Shown here piece after piece: positions 18,758 to 28,157 of a stretch of DNA of 64,000 nucleotides. Position numbers and translations under genes: made by a program. Position 1 is the stretch's first letter. Each line of letters starts with the position of its first letter. The DNA comes from [Leptolyngbya] sp. PCC 7376 (GTDB lineage Bacteria > Cyanobacteriota > Cyanobacteriia > Cyanobacteriales > MRBY01). The notes beneath the pieces are model-generated. The model was not told where the DNA came from. It was given only the letters and a program-made list of their open reading frames with translations, and did not search any database. The DNA lies in assembly GCF_000316605.1 (NCBI RefSeq), contig NC_019683.1, positions 186,001-250,000 on the forward strand. Direction: 5' to 3'.

Positions 18758-20173
18758 ATGGTTCAGACCAAATCTGCTGGGTTTAAGGCTGGTGTACAAG
18801 ACTATCGTCTAACTTATTACACGCCTGATTACACACCCAAAGACACTGATTTACTCGCTTGTTTCCGGATGACTCCCCAAGCTGGAGTTCCCGCTGAAGA
18901 GTGTGCTGCAGCTGTTGCAGCTGAGTCTTCTACCGGTACTTGGACAACTGTATGGACTGATGGTCTTACTGACCTCGATCGCTACAAGGGTCGTTGTTAC
19001 CATGTTGAGCCTGTTGCTGGCGAAGACAATCAGTACTTCTGTTTCGTGGCTTACCCTCTCGACTTGTTTGAAGAAGGTTCGATCACAAACGTTTTGACCT
19101 CTTTGGTTGGTAACGTTTTCGGTTTTAAAGCGCTTCGTGCACTTCGCCTCGAAGATATCCGTTTCCCCGTTGCATTCATTAAGACATGCCCCGGTAACCC
19201 CCACGGTATTACTGTAGAGCGTGACCTTCTCAACAAGTATGGTCGTCCTCTTCTCGGTTGTACTATTAAGCCTAAGCTCGGTCTTTCTGCAAAGAACTAC
19301 GGTCGTGCAGTTTATGAGTGCCTCCGTGGTGGTCTTGACTTCACTAAGGATGATGAGAACATTAACTCTCAGCCTTTCATGCGTTGGCGTGATCGCTTCC
19401 TCTTTGTTCAAGAAGCGATTGAGAAAGCACAAGCTGAAACTAATGAAGTTAAGGGTCACTACCTCAACGTAACTGCCGCTACTTGCGAAGAAATGATTGA
19501 GCGTGCTGAGTTTGCAAAAGAAATCGGTACTCCGATTGTCATGCACGACTTCATCACTGGTGGTTTCACTGCAAACACTAGTCTTTCTAAGTGGTGTCGT
19601 AAGAATGGTCTTCTCCTTCACATTCACCGTGCAATGCACGCTGTAATTGACCGTCAGAAGAACCATGGTATTCACTTCCGCGTTCTTGCGAAGTGTCTCC
19701 GTCTTTCTGGTGGTGACCACCTACACTCCGGTACTGTCGTAGGTAAGCTTGAAGGCGATCGCCAAGGTACTCTTGGTTTCGTTGACCTCATGCGTGAAGA
19801 CTACGTGGAAGAAGATCGTTCACGCGGTGTATTCTTCACACAAGATTGGGCGTCCGCACCTGGTACTATGCCTGTTGCTTCCGGTGGTATCCACGTATGG
19901 CACATGCCTGCACTCGTTGACATCTTCGGCGATGATTCTTGCCTCCAGTTTGGTGGTGGTACTTTGGGTCACCCTTGGGGGAATGCTCCTGGTGCAACTG
20001 CAAACCGTGTTGCGCTTGAAGCTTGTGTTCAAGCTCGTAACGAAGGTCGTAGCTTGGCTCGCGAAGGTAATGATGTCCTCCGTGAAGCAGGTAAGTGGTC
20101 TCCTGAATTGGCTGCTGCTCTTAACCTGTGGAAAGAAATCAAGTTCGAATTCGACACAGTCGACACTCTCTAA
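18758..20173 (+). CDS. rbcL: Ribulose-1,5-bisphosphate carboxylase/oxygenase large subunit (form IB)
   Basis: RbcL carries the active site that fixes CO2 onto RuBP inside the carboxysome. The 471-residue protein has TIKPKLGL with the catalytic Lys, the carbamylated Lys197 in [34 protein letters not shown] (loop 6, in parts) and [10 protein letters not shown]. The sequence is of the green-type form IB. Codon choice is strongly biased toward GGT, CGT and AAC, as expected for a very highly expressed gene. TGGAGGAAA lies just before the ATG. Confidence 0.99.
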   Translation: MVQTKSAGFKAGVQDYRLTYYTPDYTPKDTDLLACFRMTPQAGVPAEECAAAVAAESSTGTWTTVWTDGLTDLDRYKGRCYHVEPVAGEDNQYFCFVAYPLDLFEEGSITNVLTSLVGNVFGFKALRALRLEDIRFPVAFIKTCPGNPHGITVERDLLNKYGRPLLGCTIKPKLGLSAKNYGRAVYECLRGGLDFTKDDENINSQPFMRWRDRFLFVQEAIEKAQAETNEVKGHYLNVTAATCEEMIERAEFAKEIGTPIVMHDFITGGFTANTSLSKWCRKNGLLLHIHRAMHAVIDRQKNHGIHFRVLAKCLRLSGGDHLHSGTVVGKLEGDRQGTLGFVDLMREDYVEEDRSRGVFFTQDWASAPGTMPVASGGIHVWHMPALVDIFGDDSCLQFGGGTLGHPWGNAPGATANRVALEACVQARNEGRSLAREGNDVLREAGKWSPELAAALNLWKEIKFEFDTVDTL

Positions 20174-20244
20174 GCTTCTGATGAGCATCAGTGAACTGAA
20201 TTTTTTGTCACAATTAAATTCTGGTTCACTGGTGGCTAGCTCTC

Positions 20245-20646
20245 ATGGAGTTTAAAGATATTGCCAAAGAAACGGCGAAGACTTTACGTAATTATTTGAC
20301 TTATCAAGCTGTGCGCTTAATTAGTCAGCAATTAGGTGAAACTAATCCGGGACAGGCAATTTGGTTAGGAAATTTTTCGAAGACCCATTCCGTGCAGGAT
20401 AGTGATCGCTACCTTGAGGCAATGATGTCTGAGAACAAGGAAATTGTCCTGAGGATTCTGACCGTTAGGGAGGATTTAGCAGGCGAAGTTCTTGAATTTC
20501 TACCAGAAATGGTACTAACTCAAATTAAACAGTCCAATGCGGATCATCGTCGTTCTCTTTTAGAGCGTTTAACTCGGGTTGATTTATCGTCAACCGATCC
20601 GGCTTCAACAGATGTTGAGCCAGATGTTTCAGAAGACTCTGAATAA
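20245..20646 (+). CDS. rbcX: Rubisco assembly chaperone RbcX
   Basis: RbcX is a small all-helical homodimer that clamps the C-terminal tail of newly folded RbcL and stabilises the RbcL8 core until RbcS binds. The 133-residue product matches the family: KDTAKT-like helix 1 (KDIAKETAKTLRNYLTYQAV), the NPGQAIWLGNFS loop and the EIVLRILTVREDLAGEVLEFLPEM region (described in part). The acidic C-terminal tail is variable in the family. It sits between rbcL (71 bp) and rbcS (30 bp). Confidence 0.95.
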   Translation: MEFKDIAKETAKTLRNYLTYQAVRLISQQLGETNPGQAIWLGNFSKTHSVQDSDRYLEAMMSENKEIVLRILTVREDLAGEVLEFLPEMVLTQIKQSNADHRRSLLERLTRVDLSSTDPASTDVEPDVSEDSE

Positions 20647-20676
20647 TTTTTGACCCTAAAGAGGACATTACTAATA

Positions 20677-21012
20677 ATGAAGACTTTACCTAAGGAAAAG
20701 CGTTACGAAACTCTTTCGTATCTTCCCCCTCTCAGTGACCAGCAGATTTCTCGCCAAGTTCAATGGATGATTGACCAAGGCTTTATTCCTGGTGTTGAGT
20801 TTGAAAAGGATCCTGCTCCCGATCTCCACCACTGGACACTTTGGAAGCTTCCTCTTTTCAGCGCAACTAGTGCTCAAGACGTTCTCAATGAAGTACGTGA
20901 GTGCCGCAGCGAGTACTCTGATTGCTACATCCGTGTTGTTGGTTTCGACAACATCAAGCAGTGTCAGACTGTAAGCTTCATCGTTTACAAGCCTAACCAG
21001 ACTCGTTACTAA
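20677..21012 (+). CDS. rbcS: Rubisco small subunit
   Basis: RbcS caps the RbcL8 core to complete form I Rubisco. The ATG at 20677 gives 111 residues ([20 protein letters not shown]), the normal cyanobacterial length. An upstream in-frame TTG at 20650 would add nine residues overlapping the AAGAGGA ribosome-binding site and is rejected. YRVVGFDN-type C-terminal strand ([16 protein letters not shown]) is present. It ends the ccm-rbc cluster and is followed by a strong terminator. Confidence 0.97.
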   Translation: MKTLPKEKRYETLSYLPPLSDQQISRQVQWMIDQGFIPGVEFEKDPAPDLHHWTLWKLPLFSATSAQDVLNEVRECRSEYSDCYIRVVGFDNIKQCQTVSFIVYKPNQTRY

Positions 21013-21056
21013 ATTTCTCTGGCTTCAATAAGCCGATTTAGTTTGAATCATGCAGA

Positions 21057-21091
21057 ATGCGATCGCCGATAGTGGTGGTCGCATTTTTTTG
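21057..21091 (+). terminator. Intrinsic terminator of the rbcLXS operon
   Basis: ATGCGATCGCC (21057-21067) pairs with GGTGGTCGCAT (21074-21084) over 11 bp including two G-T wobbles, with a 6-base loop and a following run of seven T. The 5' arm contains a HIP1 core. It lies 45 bp after the rbcS stop. Confidence 0.85.
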
Positions 21092-21198
21092 TTGCGTGAG
21101 AACAATATATTCAGATCCCTAGCTTGTATAGGCTTAGACTGAGATTAGATCGTCAACGAGATGCTAAAAGTCGAGGATCTTTCTTTTTTTGTGGGCTT

Positions 21199-23904
21199 AT
21201 GCAAGTTATTCTTTGTCACCAAACTGTCGATTTTGATGCACTAGGTGCGGCGGTGGGTTTAGCTTGTCTGCGAGTGGGGGCAAGGGTTGTGTTAACTGGT
21301 GGTGCTCATCCAGGAGTGAAACGTTTTCTGGCACTCTACCGGGGAGAATTTCCGTTGCTCGAAATGCGGAGTGTACATCCGGAACAACTACGAACAATTA
21401 TGGTGGTGGACAACCAGCAGCGCCAACGCTTAGGGAAAGCCACAAATTGGTTTGAAGAACCACAGGTCAAGCAAATTGAAATTTATGATCACCATATGGA
21501 TCAAGAGCGGGATATTCCAGCGACCTATGTGGAAATCGAAAATGTTGGGTCGACAACGACATTAATTACTGAAAAGCTTCAGGCACGAGGGATAGAGCTA
21601 GATCCTTATACAGCAACAGTAATGGCACTAGGGATTCATGTCGATACGGGCTCACTCACGTTTGATCAAACGACAGTGCGAGATGCTCAGGCGCTGACTT
21701 GGTTGATGGGGCAAGGAGCTGTGGTGAAAATTATTGCGGATTATGTGGAACCCAGTTTTTCACCGCAAGTACAATCGCTATTTGCTGAGGCTATGGGGTC
21801 ATTAGAGCGAGAAACTGTGCGAGGATATCAGGTCGCTCAGGTATTGTTGCGATCGCCTACTTTTGTGCCGGGTTTATCGAGTATGGCGGAGCGGATGATG
21901 CAGATGACCGATTTGGATGGATTATTGGTCGGACATTTTTATCACCAAACTGAATCAGAAGGAAAGCTAGTTATTATTGGGCGATCGCGAATTATAGGGA
22001 CAAACTTAAATCAATTATTTGAACCCTATGGCGGCGGTGGTCATGATCAAGCATCGGCATTAAGTATGCGGGTCGATACGCCAGAATCAACCCTTAAAAC
22101 AATCTACGAGAAATTTACTCAACAAATCCCACAGGCTATAACAGCAAGGGATTTGATGACCGCTCCAGTGCGTACAATTTTGCCCGCAACATCTATCGGA
22201 GAAGCGCAGCGAGTGTTATTTCGGTATGGGCATTCGGGTTTGGTTGTCGTCGATGATGCGGAGAAATTGGTGGGGGTAATCTCGCGACGAGATTTGGATT
22301 TGGCGTTGCATCATGGGTTTCAACACGCGCCAGTGAAAGGCTACATGAGTCGCAAGGTGCGAACCATTTCGCCAGCGACAACGCTACGTGATATCGAAAA
22401 ACTTATGGTCAATTTCGATGTGGGGCGCTTACCTGTGGTGGATGGCGATCGCCTCGTGGGGATTGTGACGCGCACTGATATTTTGCGGCAACATCATCAG
22501 GAACAGCGTGGGGATTTATTGCTGAACTCTCAGGAGAAAACGGCGCAACCTTTAACGGCAATGTTGGCGGAGAAATTGGACGCTTCGCTCTGGGATTTGC
22601 TTCAGTCGGTGGCGATCGCCGCCCAAAAACGAGGCTGGCATTTATATCTTGTCGGCGGTGGCGTACGGGATTTGCTGTTGGCAGAAAAAGCATCAGAATT
22701 GCTGTTGCAAGATATTGATTTGGTGGTGGATGGCTTCCACGCAGCGGCAGATGTGGGAGCCGGTGTGGAGTTGGCGAGTTTCATTAAAGAACTTTATCCA
22801 GAGGCAAAAGTTGCCGTGCATGGCGAGTTTCAAACAGCAGCAATTGTCTGGCATCAGGATCCGATCTTAGGTGCCCTTTGTATGGATATCGCGACGGCAC
22901 GGACAGAATTTTATCCCTATCCCGCAGCGAATCCTGAGGTGGAAGCTAGTTCAATTCGGCAGGATTTATATCGGCGGGATTTCACGATTAATGCGTTGTG
23001 TTTGCGCTTAACGGAACCACGGGCGGGAGATTTATTAGATTTCTTCGGTGGGCTAATAGATCTCAAAAAGCATCAAATTCGGGTGCTCCATGCTAATAGT
23101 TTCATTGAAGATCCAACACGGATTTATCGAGCGGTGCGATTTGCGGTACGACTAAACTTTGCCCTCGAATCTCAAACAGAAGAGTATATTCAGTATGCGA
23201 TCGCCTCGGGGATTTATGAAAGATTGCACCACGAAAAACCCCAAGCTCCTGCTTTAACCACACGACTTCGCGCCGAACTGAAATATTTACTAACGGCAAA
23301 TTATTGGAAGCCAGCGTTACAATTGCTCGATTCTTTGGGAGCCTTACAATGTATTCACAAAAACTTGGCCTTAACTGCTGATGTGTGGTGGCAAGTGCGT
23401 TGTGTCGATCGATGGTTACGGCATCAGGATTCAGATAAAACCCTCGAACATTGGCGGATGCGCTTGGAGAGTTTACTGATTAATTTACCGACTTCTGCAC
23501 GGCTCGAAGTGGGCGATCGCCTGCAATTGCCAAAAGACAGTCTCCAGCGCCTTGCAGAATTCACTCAACATCAAGAAAACATCTTGCCAAAATTAGCGGT
23601 GACTACAAACCTGAGTGGCAAAGTGTTTGCACTAAAAGGGTTACAACTACCAGACATTATCTTGTTAGCGGCGATCGCTCCGAAAAAAATCCGCCATGAT
23701 TTGTGGTGTTATCTACGGCAATGGCAATTTATGAAAGCGCCTCTCGATGGTTCTGATCTGAAAGAATTAGGCTACAAACCAAGCCCACAGTTTCGGATTA
23801 TTTTGCAAGATTTACTTCAAAAAACCCTAGATGGCGAAATTGGCGATCGCTCCTCTGCCCTAAGTTATTTAGAACAACATTATCCACTCGAACCCTCATC
23901 ATAA
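21199..23904 (+). CDS. DHH - CBS - poly(A)polymerase-type nucleotidyltransferase fusion (tRNA CCA/A-adding enzyme)
   Basis: Starting at ATG 21199 the protein has 901 residues. Residues 1 to about 300 are a DHH/DHHA1 phosphoesterase-like region (DFDALGAAVG, VDNQQRQ, YDHHMD, GGGGHDQAS). A pair of CBS domains (about 310-430) probably binds an adenine nucleotide. The C-terminal half is a class II tRNA nucleotidyltransferase: LVGGGVRDLLL, DIDLVVDG and RRDFTINALCLRL are the head-domain motifs. In some cyanobacteria CC- and A-addition to tRNA are split between two enzymes, and this large form may be one of them. An earlier in-frame TTG at 21124 gives a non-conserved extension and is not used. Confidence 0.85.
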   Translation: MQVILCHQTVDFDALGAAVGLACLRVGARVVLTGGAHPGVKRFLALYRGEFPLLEMRSVHPEQLRTIMVVDNQQRQRLGKATNWFEEPQVKQIEIYDHHMDQERDIPATYVEIENVGSTTTLITEKLQARGIELDPYTATVMALGIHVDTGSLTFDQTTVRDAQALTWLMGQGAVVKIIADYVEPSFSPQVQSLFAEAMGSLERETVRGYQVAQVLLRSPTFVPGLSSMAERMMQMTDLDGLLVGHFYHQTESEGKLVIIGRSRIIGTNLNQLFEPYGGGGHDQASALSMRVDTPESTLKTIYEKFTQQIPQAITARDLMTAPVRTILPATSIGEAQRVLFRYGHSGLVVVDDAEKLVGVISRRDLDLALHHGFQHAPVKGYMSRKVRTISPATTLRDIEKLMVNFDVGRLPVVDGDRLVGIVTRTDILRQHHQEQRGDLLLNSQEKTAQPLTAMLAEKLDASLWDLLQSVAIAAQKRGWHLYLVGGGVRDLLLAEKASELLLQDIDLVVDGFHAAADVGAGVELASFIKELYPEAKVAVHGEFQTAAIVWHQDPILGALCMDIATARTEFYPYPAANPEVEASSIRQDLYRRDFTINALCLRLTEPRAGDLLDFFGGLIDLKKHQIRVLHANSFIEDPTRIYRAVRFAVRLNFALESQTEEYIQYAIASGIYERLHHEKPQAPALTTRLRAELKYLLTANYWKPALQLLDSLGALQCIHKNLALTADVWWQVRCVDRWLRHQDSDKTLEHWRMRLESLLINLPTSARLEVGDRLQLPKDSLQRLAEFTQHQENILPKLAVTTNLSGKVFALKGLQLPDIILLAAIAPKKIRHDLWCYLRQWQFMKAPLDGSDLKELGYKPSPQFRIILQDLLQKTLDGEIGDRSSALSYLEQHYPLEPSS

Positions 23905-23936
23905 AAAATCCCATCTCAGATAAATATGAAATGGGA
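23901..23936 (-). terminator. Intrinsic terminator for zds
   Basis: Read on the minus strand, TCCCATTTCA and TGAGATGGGA form a 10-bp stem (one wobble) around an 8-base loop, followed by six T. It lies 30 bp downstream of the zds stop, between the two convergent genes. Confidence 0.75.
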
Positions 23937-23965
23937 TAAACTTCAATTTGTTCGGCGATCGCACT

Positions 23966-25429
23966 CTACATCGTTGCGACTAAAGGCTTTTCCAATTCAC
24001 CAGCTTTAGCCAAAATTGCTTCTGCGGCTTGACGACCAGAAATTGTCGCACCTTCCATACTATCGATGTAATCCTGTTGGGTGTAGCTACCCGCAAGGAA
24101 CAAATTAGAAATGGGAGTATCTTGTGCTGGACGATAGGGATCCATACCCGGTGCTTCACGGTAAAGAGATTGTGCCAACTTCACCACGTTAGACCAAGTC
24201 ATATTCAGTTCGCGTGAAGAAGGAAATAACTTGTGGACTTGTTCTAAAACGTGTTGGGCAATTTCGTCATTACTCTTCTTGATGAAGGGATCACCAGGGG
24301 TCAACACAAGCTGCATCAAAGAGCCTTCACCTTCTTTGTAGAAATCACCAGGACTGGTTAATGCCAAATCTGCAAAACAGGAGAAGTCAGCTTGATGAGT
24401 ATAGAGAAGATTATCGATACCTTCAGCTTTTTCGAGTTGCGCACGCTTTTCAGGGTCGTTGAGTTCTGTAACCCAGCCATCAAATCGTAATTGCACTGTG
24501 GCAACAGGAACAGCATCAAGCTTATAAATATTGTCGAACTCAGGCCATTTGCGCCAAGCATCGGGGACAGCGCGTTGAATACCGGGAATATCGAGAGCCA
24601 AAACGTAGGTATCAGCTTTCACTGTTTCATCTGTTTCGCCATTGTTAATGACTAGACCATCAATTGTGGGTGTGCCATCGAGGGTGTAGTGAATATCCTT
24701 CATGCGATGTCGAGTATGGATTTTCGCGCCCTTGCTTTCAAGATAATTAACGATGGGTTTATGCAAATATTCTGCTGGAGAACCTTCTAACATCCGCAAT
24801 ACAGAGGCTTCAGTTTTCGCTGCGAAGAACATAAAAATGGTCAACATGCAGCGTGCAGAAATATTTTCGGTATCGATAAAACCGAGGGCATAGGCGATGG
24901 GATTCCACATTTTCTTGAGGCTGCCATCATTACCACCATGGCTGCGGAACCAATCTGCAAAACTAATGCGGTCAAGGTCGCGAATGGTTTTCATTGCGCC
25001 TTTAAAGTCCACCAAGCCGCGCACAATGGGACTAGTACCGAGAGCAAGGGAGTTGGCAGCTTTATCAATTAGCGATAATTGTGAGGATGTAAAAAATGCT
25101 TTTAAACCGTGGAAAGGAGCACCGACAGGAAAACGGAAATCTAGTTCGCCGAGTTTACCGCCTTCATTAATAAATTGATGGGTATGCTCTTTTAGCCGGA
25201 GATTATTTCCTGCACCGACTTTCTCCATGAGCGCGAAGAGATTATAGTAACATCCAAAAAATACGTGTAGACCCATTTCGATGTGGTTACCGTCTTTGTC
25301 TACCCAGCTACCGACTTTGCCGCCGACAAAGGGACGAGCCTCAAAAATTTCCACTTCGTGACCAGCATCAACCAATTCAATGGCTGTGGATAATCCCGCT
25401 AGTCCTGCTCCGACGATTGCTACACGCAT
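23966..25429 (-). CDS. zds: Zeta-carotene desaturase
   Basis: ZDS (plant-type, CrtQ) converts 9,9'-di-cis-zeta-carotene to prolycopene in the carotenoid pathway at the thylakoid or plasma membrane. The 487-residue protein begins with the dinucleotide-binding motif [17 protein letters not shown], continues with [14 protein letters not shown] and [11 protein letters not shown], and ends with the flavin motif [19 protein letters not shown]. Length and motifs separate it from phytoene desaturase, which has a different GLHIFFGAYPN-type motif. It is monocistronic by context, with its own terminator. Confidence 0.93.
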   Translation of the reverse strand: MRVAIVGAGLAGLSTAIELVDAGHEVEIFEARPFVGGKVGSWVDKDGNHIEMGLHVFFGCYYNLFALMEKVGAGNNLRLKEHTHQFINEGGKLGELDFRFPVGAPFHGLKAFFTSSQLSLIDKAANSLALGTSPIVRGLVDFKGAMKTIRDLDRISFADWFRSHGGNDGSLKKMWNPIAYALGFIDTENISARCMLTIFMFFAAKTEASVLRMLEGSPAEYLHKPIVNYLESKGAKIHTRHRMKDIHYTLDGTPTIDGLVINNGETDETVKADTYVLALDIPGIQRAVPDAWRKWPEFDNIYKLDAVPVATVQLRFDGWVTELNDPEKRAQLEKAEGIDNLLYTHQADFSCFADLALTSPGDFYKEGEGSLMQLVLTPGDPFIKKSNDEIAQHVLEQVHKLFPSSRELNMTWSNVVKLAQSLYREAPGMDPYRPAQDTPISNLFLAGSYTQQDYIDSMEGATISGRQAAEAILAKAGELEKPLVATM

Positions 25430-25526
25430 TACTGTTGTCCTACGTCCTATTCCTTAAACAAATTATTAAATATTGTAAACGATTGCGTGGGACGGGCTAG
25501 GATTACTCGTTGTTCTCAAATACGCA

Positions 25527-26966
25527 TTAATTGAAGGATGGTAAGCGACATATCATAATTTCTCCTTTTGTCGTACCTAATATTAGAGTTCTGCCTTTAT
25601 CGATAAGTTGGCAGCTTGTAATATCTGTAAAGTGCGTGGCTTGAGTCATTGGCTTTTGTTTAGTCTTAAGCGACCAAATTTTAATCACACCATTGTTATC
25701 AAAACTAATGAGTGATTCTTGATTTTGGGCAAAGGCAAGGAAAACAATTGCACCAACATTATCTTGTAATTGAAAGATTTGATGCTTTTGAGCAATATCC
25801 CAAATTTCAATCTGATTTTTAATTGTGGCGATCGCCAATAAATTCCCTGTTGTCGAGAAGGAGATTGCTGTCACCCTAGATTTTGTTCTTACCGAATGAA
25901 GAAGTTTACCTGTGGCCGTTTCATAGATTCGGATAGTATTTCGAGCATCCACTAAAGCTAATTTTGTTCGATCTGGACTGATTGAAGTAGATTTCAACTT
26001 CATCGGGTTCGGTTTCTCATACAAGATTTTATTCTTTTTGAAGTCCCATTTTTTGACGGTGTTTTCTTCTGTCAGTAATAGAGCACAATGTATTTCAGAG
26101 AGGAAATAAGCATCTTTTATTTTGGAGAAATTCCGATTCAAGAAAGTCTTTTTCAATGAAGTGATATGTTGATTTTGGTCTAGGTCAAATATTTGAACAG
26201 TATTATCATCGCTAGCTGTTAAAATCCAGTTGTGAGATAGATGTAAATCAAGACTTAATACTCTTTTCGTATGTAAGCTCAGCTTTTCAATCAATTGGTA
26301 TGATCCCAACTGAAAAATTTGTACTGTATTATTCTTTTCAATCGTAATTAATCGGCGACGGCGATCTACGGCCATGTCCTGAATTGCAGTTTTAGTACAG
26401 GCAAAACGTTTGAGTAATTTGAAAAGATTCTGGGTCGAGGTTTGACGGGGATCTGAGTTCGAAGATGATTCCTCAGATGCTCTATTCTTCGTAGTAGAGC
26501 GTTTCAAGTCGCGGATTTTTAAGCGATCTACTACGGCTCGATGTTCGAAACCTAAATCAGATAGGACTTGGTGGCGATACTCTAATGCTTCTAAATAATC
26601 AGGATTAAGTTTAATGGCTTTTCCTAAAAACTCCAGGGACTCTTCTAGATCACCTCTTTTGGCTAGAAAAACTCCTAGCCTATAGTAGGTCGCAGGATCT
26701 GTTTTTTCAGTTTTGACATTAGTCGTTTTGCCTGCATTACTCACAGGGGTCGACGTATTATCTTCGGCTCCATTGTTAATTAAGAATTCATAGGCAAGAG
26801 TTATACTTTTGAACTTTTCTTCCGCTACTTTATGCTTTTCAGGATCTTGGTAAAACTTATCTGGATGCCATTGCTTTGCTAGTTTGCGATACGCTTTTTT
26901 AATATCTACTTTTGATGAGTCTTTGGTGACGTTTAATAGCTGACGATAATGCTCTAAATCAGTCAT
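25527..26966 (-). CDS. J-domain - TPR - WD40 repeat protein
   Basis: I start at the ATG 26966 (479 residues); an upstream GTG adds a hydrophobic stretch that is not part of the J domain. Residues 1-75 form a J domain with HPD at 34-36, the motif that stimulates Hsp70 (DnaK). A TPR-like segment (about 120-155, YRLGVFLAKRGDLEESLEFLGKAI in part) follows. The remainder is a set of degenerate WD40 repeats (IWDIAQ, IWSLKT, IFDLDQ). It looks like a substrate-specific DnaK co-chaperone. The IS1 element inserted about 80 bp upstream of this start has displaced its original upstream DNA. Confidence 0.8.
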   Translation of the reverse strand: MTDLEHYRQLLNVTKDSSKVDIKKAYRKLAKQWHPDKFYQDPEKHKVAEEKFKSITLAYEFLINNGAEDNTSTPVSNAGKTTNVKTEKTDPATYYRLGVFLAKRGDLEESLEFLGKAIKLNPDYLEALEYRHQVLSDLGFEHRAVVDRLKIRDLKRSTTKNRASEESSSNSDPRQTSTQNLFKLLKRFACTKTAIQDMAVDRRRRLITIEKNNTVQIFQLGSYQLIEKLSLHTKRVLSLDLHLSHNWILTASDDNTVQIFDLDQNQHITSLKKTFLNRNFSKIKDAYFLSEIHCALLLTEENTVKKWDFKKNKILYEKPNPMKLKSTSISPDRTKLALVDARNTIRIYETATGKLLHSVRTKSRVTAISFSTTGNLLAIATIKNQIEIWDIAQKHQIFQLQDNVGAIVFLAFAQNQESLISFDNNGVIKIWSLKTKQKPMTQATHFTDITSCQLIDKGRTLILGTTKGEIMICRLPSFN

Positions 26967-27045
26967 CACTAAGGATCTGTAATGGTCTATAAATCCAATT
27001 GTGACACCAAGGAGTAAATACAGCACATTGATCTTTTTGACATTA

Positions 27046-27053
27046 GGATTAGG
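27046..27053. repeat. Left 8-bp target-site duplication of the IS1-family element
   Basis: GGATTAGG occurs directly left of the element and again directly right of it at 28889-28896. Eight bases is within the range IS1 elements duplicate. Confidence 0.85.
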
Positions 27054-27162
27054 GAGAGCTTCAAGTAAGTAATGCTATAGCAAAATGGAGTGAGTCGTTT
27101 CCTTGGAAGTCTCGCTACAGCAAATTTCAGCCTAGCAAGGTGTATGAAGTAGTATAGGTGAG

Positions 27163-27561
27163 TTGACTGGTGAGGAAGAAAGTAGCATCTTGCCGAAAGC
27201 CTACTCATTAGACTTAAGACAGAAAATAGTGGATGCCTACGAAAGGGGTGGTGTGAGTCAAAGTAGTCTTGCCCGACAATTTGGAGTGGCGAAAAGTTTT
27301 GTACAAAAGCTCCTCGACCAAAAACGACTGACAGGGTCGATTGCTCCGAAAAAACGAAGCCAACAAACACCTCCCAAATTAAACGAAGAGCATCAAACAA
27401 TATTGCGCCAGTTGCTCACCAAGAAAAACGATGCGACGCTAGCGGAACTATGTGATGAGATGGAGAAACGCACTGGTCTCCGTGTGGCCAATAGCACCAT
27501 GCATCGCACCTTAAGAAGAATGGGATATAGCCTCAAAAAAAACATTCTATCCAGACCTTAA
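27163..27561 (+). CDS. IS630 transposase, N-terminal helix-turn-helix part (ORF A)
   Basis: The product carries the IS630 DNA-binding part: KAYSLDLRQKIVDAYERGG, a first helix-turn-helix (SQSSLARQFGVAKSFVQKLL) and a second winged-helix-like region (LAELCDEMEKRTGL, STMHRTLRRMGYSLKK). The start is uncertain: TTG at 27163 or TTG at 27190, the latter giving the family-typical MPKAYSLDLRQ start. The frame ends just after a run of eight A at 27535-27542. The DDE part continues in the +1 frame, so the full enzyme needs a frameshift or this copy is mutated. Confidence 0.75.
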   Translation: MTGEEESSILPKAYSLDLRQKIVDAYERGGVSQSSLARQFGVAKSFVQKLLDQKRLTGSIAPKKRSQQTPPKLNEEHQTILRQLLTKKNDATLAELCDEMEKRTGLRVANSTMHRTLRRMGYSLKKNILSRP

Positions 27562-27574
27562 GGCGACAAAACGA

Positions 27575-28147
27575 GTGCAACAAGCCAGATATGATTTTTG
27601 GCAGAAAATGCAAGCGACTCTAGCGAAAAACTTGATTTTTATCGATGAATCGGGCGTGAACTTAGCCATGACAAGACTGAGGGCACGTTCTGAGAAAGGG
27701 AAACGAGCTTATAGTCCGAAATCCAGTAAACGAGGCAAGAATGTTTCTTTGATTGGAGCATTAGGCTTCAAGGGAATGGTCGCTAATTATCATCTGCTGG
27801 GGAGTACGGATGGATTAACCTTTGAAGCATTCATCAGCCAGAAGTTAATACCAAACTTATGGGCGGGAGCATGTGTGGTGATGGATAACTGTTCGATTCA
27901 TTTAGGAGAGTCAGTACGCACAATGATTGAGGCCGTGGGAGCTAAGTTGATTTACCTTCCTCCCTATTCTCCAGATTTTTCACCCATTGAAAATTGCTGG
28001 TCAAAGTTGAAAAGTACCTTGAAAAGTATCGGGGCAAGAACTTATCTAGCTCTAGACAAGGCAATTGAGGTAGCTTTTTCCAAGATTACCCTTGATGATA
28101 TTCGATGCTGGTTTACACATTGCTGCTATTGCACCTCACTCGACTAG
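27575..28147 (+). CDS. IS630 transposase, DDE catalytic part (ORF B)
   Basis: This frame holds the catalytic core: IFIDESGVNLAM (first Asp), VVMDNCSIHLG (second Asp) and LPPYSPDFSPIENCWSKLK (catalytic Glu), a complete DDE set. Open reading continues upstream of the GTG used here to the A8 run, giving FYPDLKATKRV, so the natural protein is probably the A-B fusion. All catalytic residues remain, so the element could be active if frameshifting occurs. Confidence 0.8.
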   Translation: MQQARYDFWQKMQATLAKNLIFIDESGVNLAMTRLRARSEKGKRAYSPKSSKRGKNVSLIGALGFKGMVANYHLLGSTDGLTFEAFISQKLIPNLWAGACVVMDNCSIHLGESVRTMIEAVGAKLIYLPPYSPDFSPIENCWSKLKSTLKSIGARTYLALDKAIEVAFSKITLDDIRCWFTHCCYCTSLD

Positions 28148-28157
28148 AAATTGCTAT

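Larger units (their letters stand above)
27078..28156 (+). mobile_element. IS630-family insertion sequence nested in the IS1 element
   Basis: About 1.08 kb bounded by TAGCAA (27078) and TTGCTA (ending 28156), each flanked by a TA dinucleotide (27076-27077 and 28157-28158), the classic IS630/Tc1 target duplication. Inner matches extend the inverted repeat weakly. Two transposase reading frames lie inside. The insertion separated the IS1 left end from its transposase ORF; the right TA plus TG still forms the IS1 ATG. Confidence 0.85.

Noticed and set aside
18851-19720. 289-codon open frame on the strand opposite rbcL
   Set aside because: It mirrors the strongly biased codons of rbcL and its translation has no recognisable domain; an artefact of codon bias.
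20650-20676. TTG start adding nine residues to RbcS
   Set aside because: The extension overlaps the AAGAGGA ribosome-binding site and is not found in RbcS proteins.
26987-27400. 137-codon minus-strand frame opposite the IS630 N-terminal frame
   Set aside because: It overlaps the well-supported transposase frame and has no family features.
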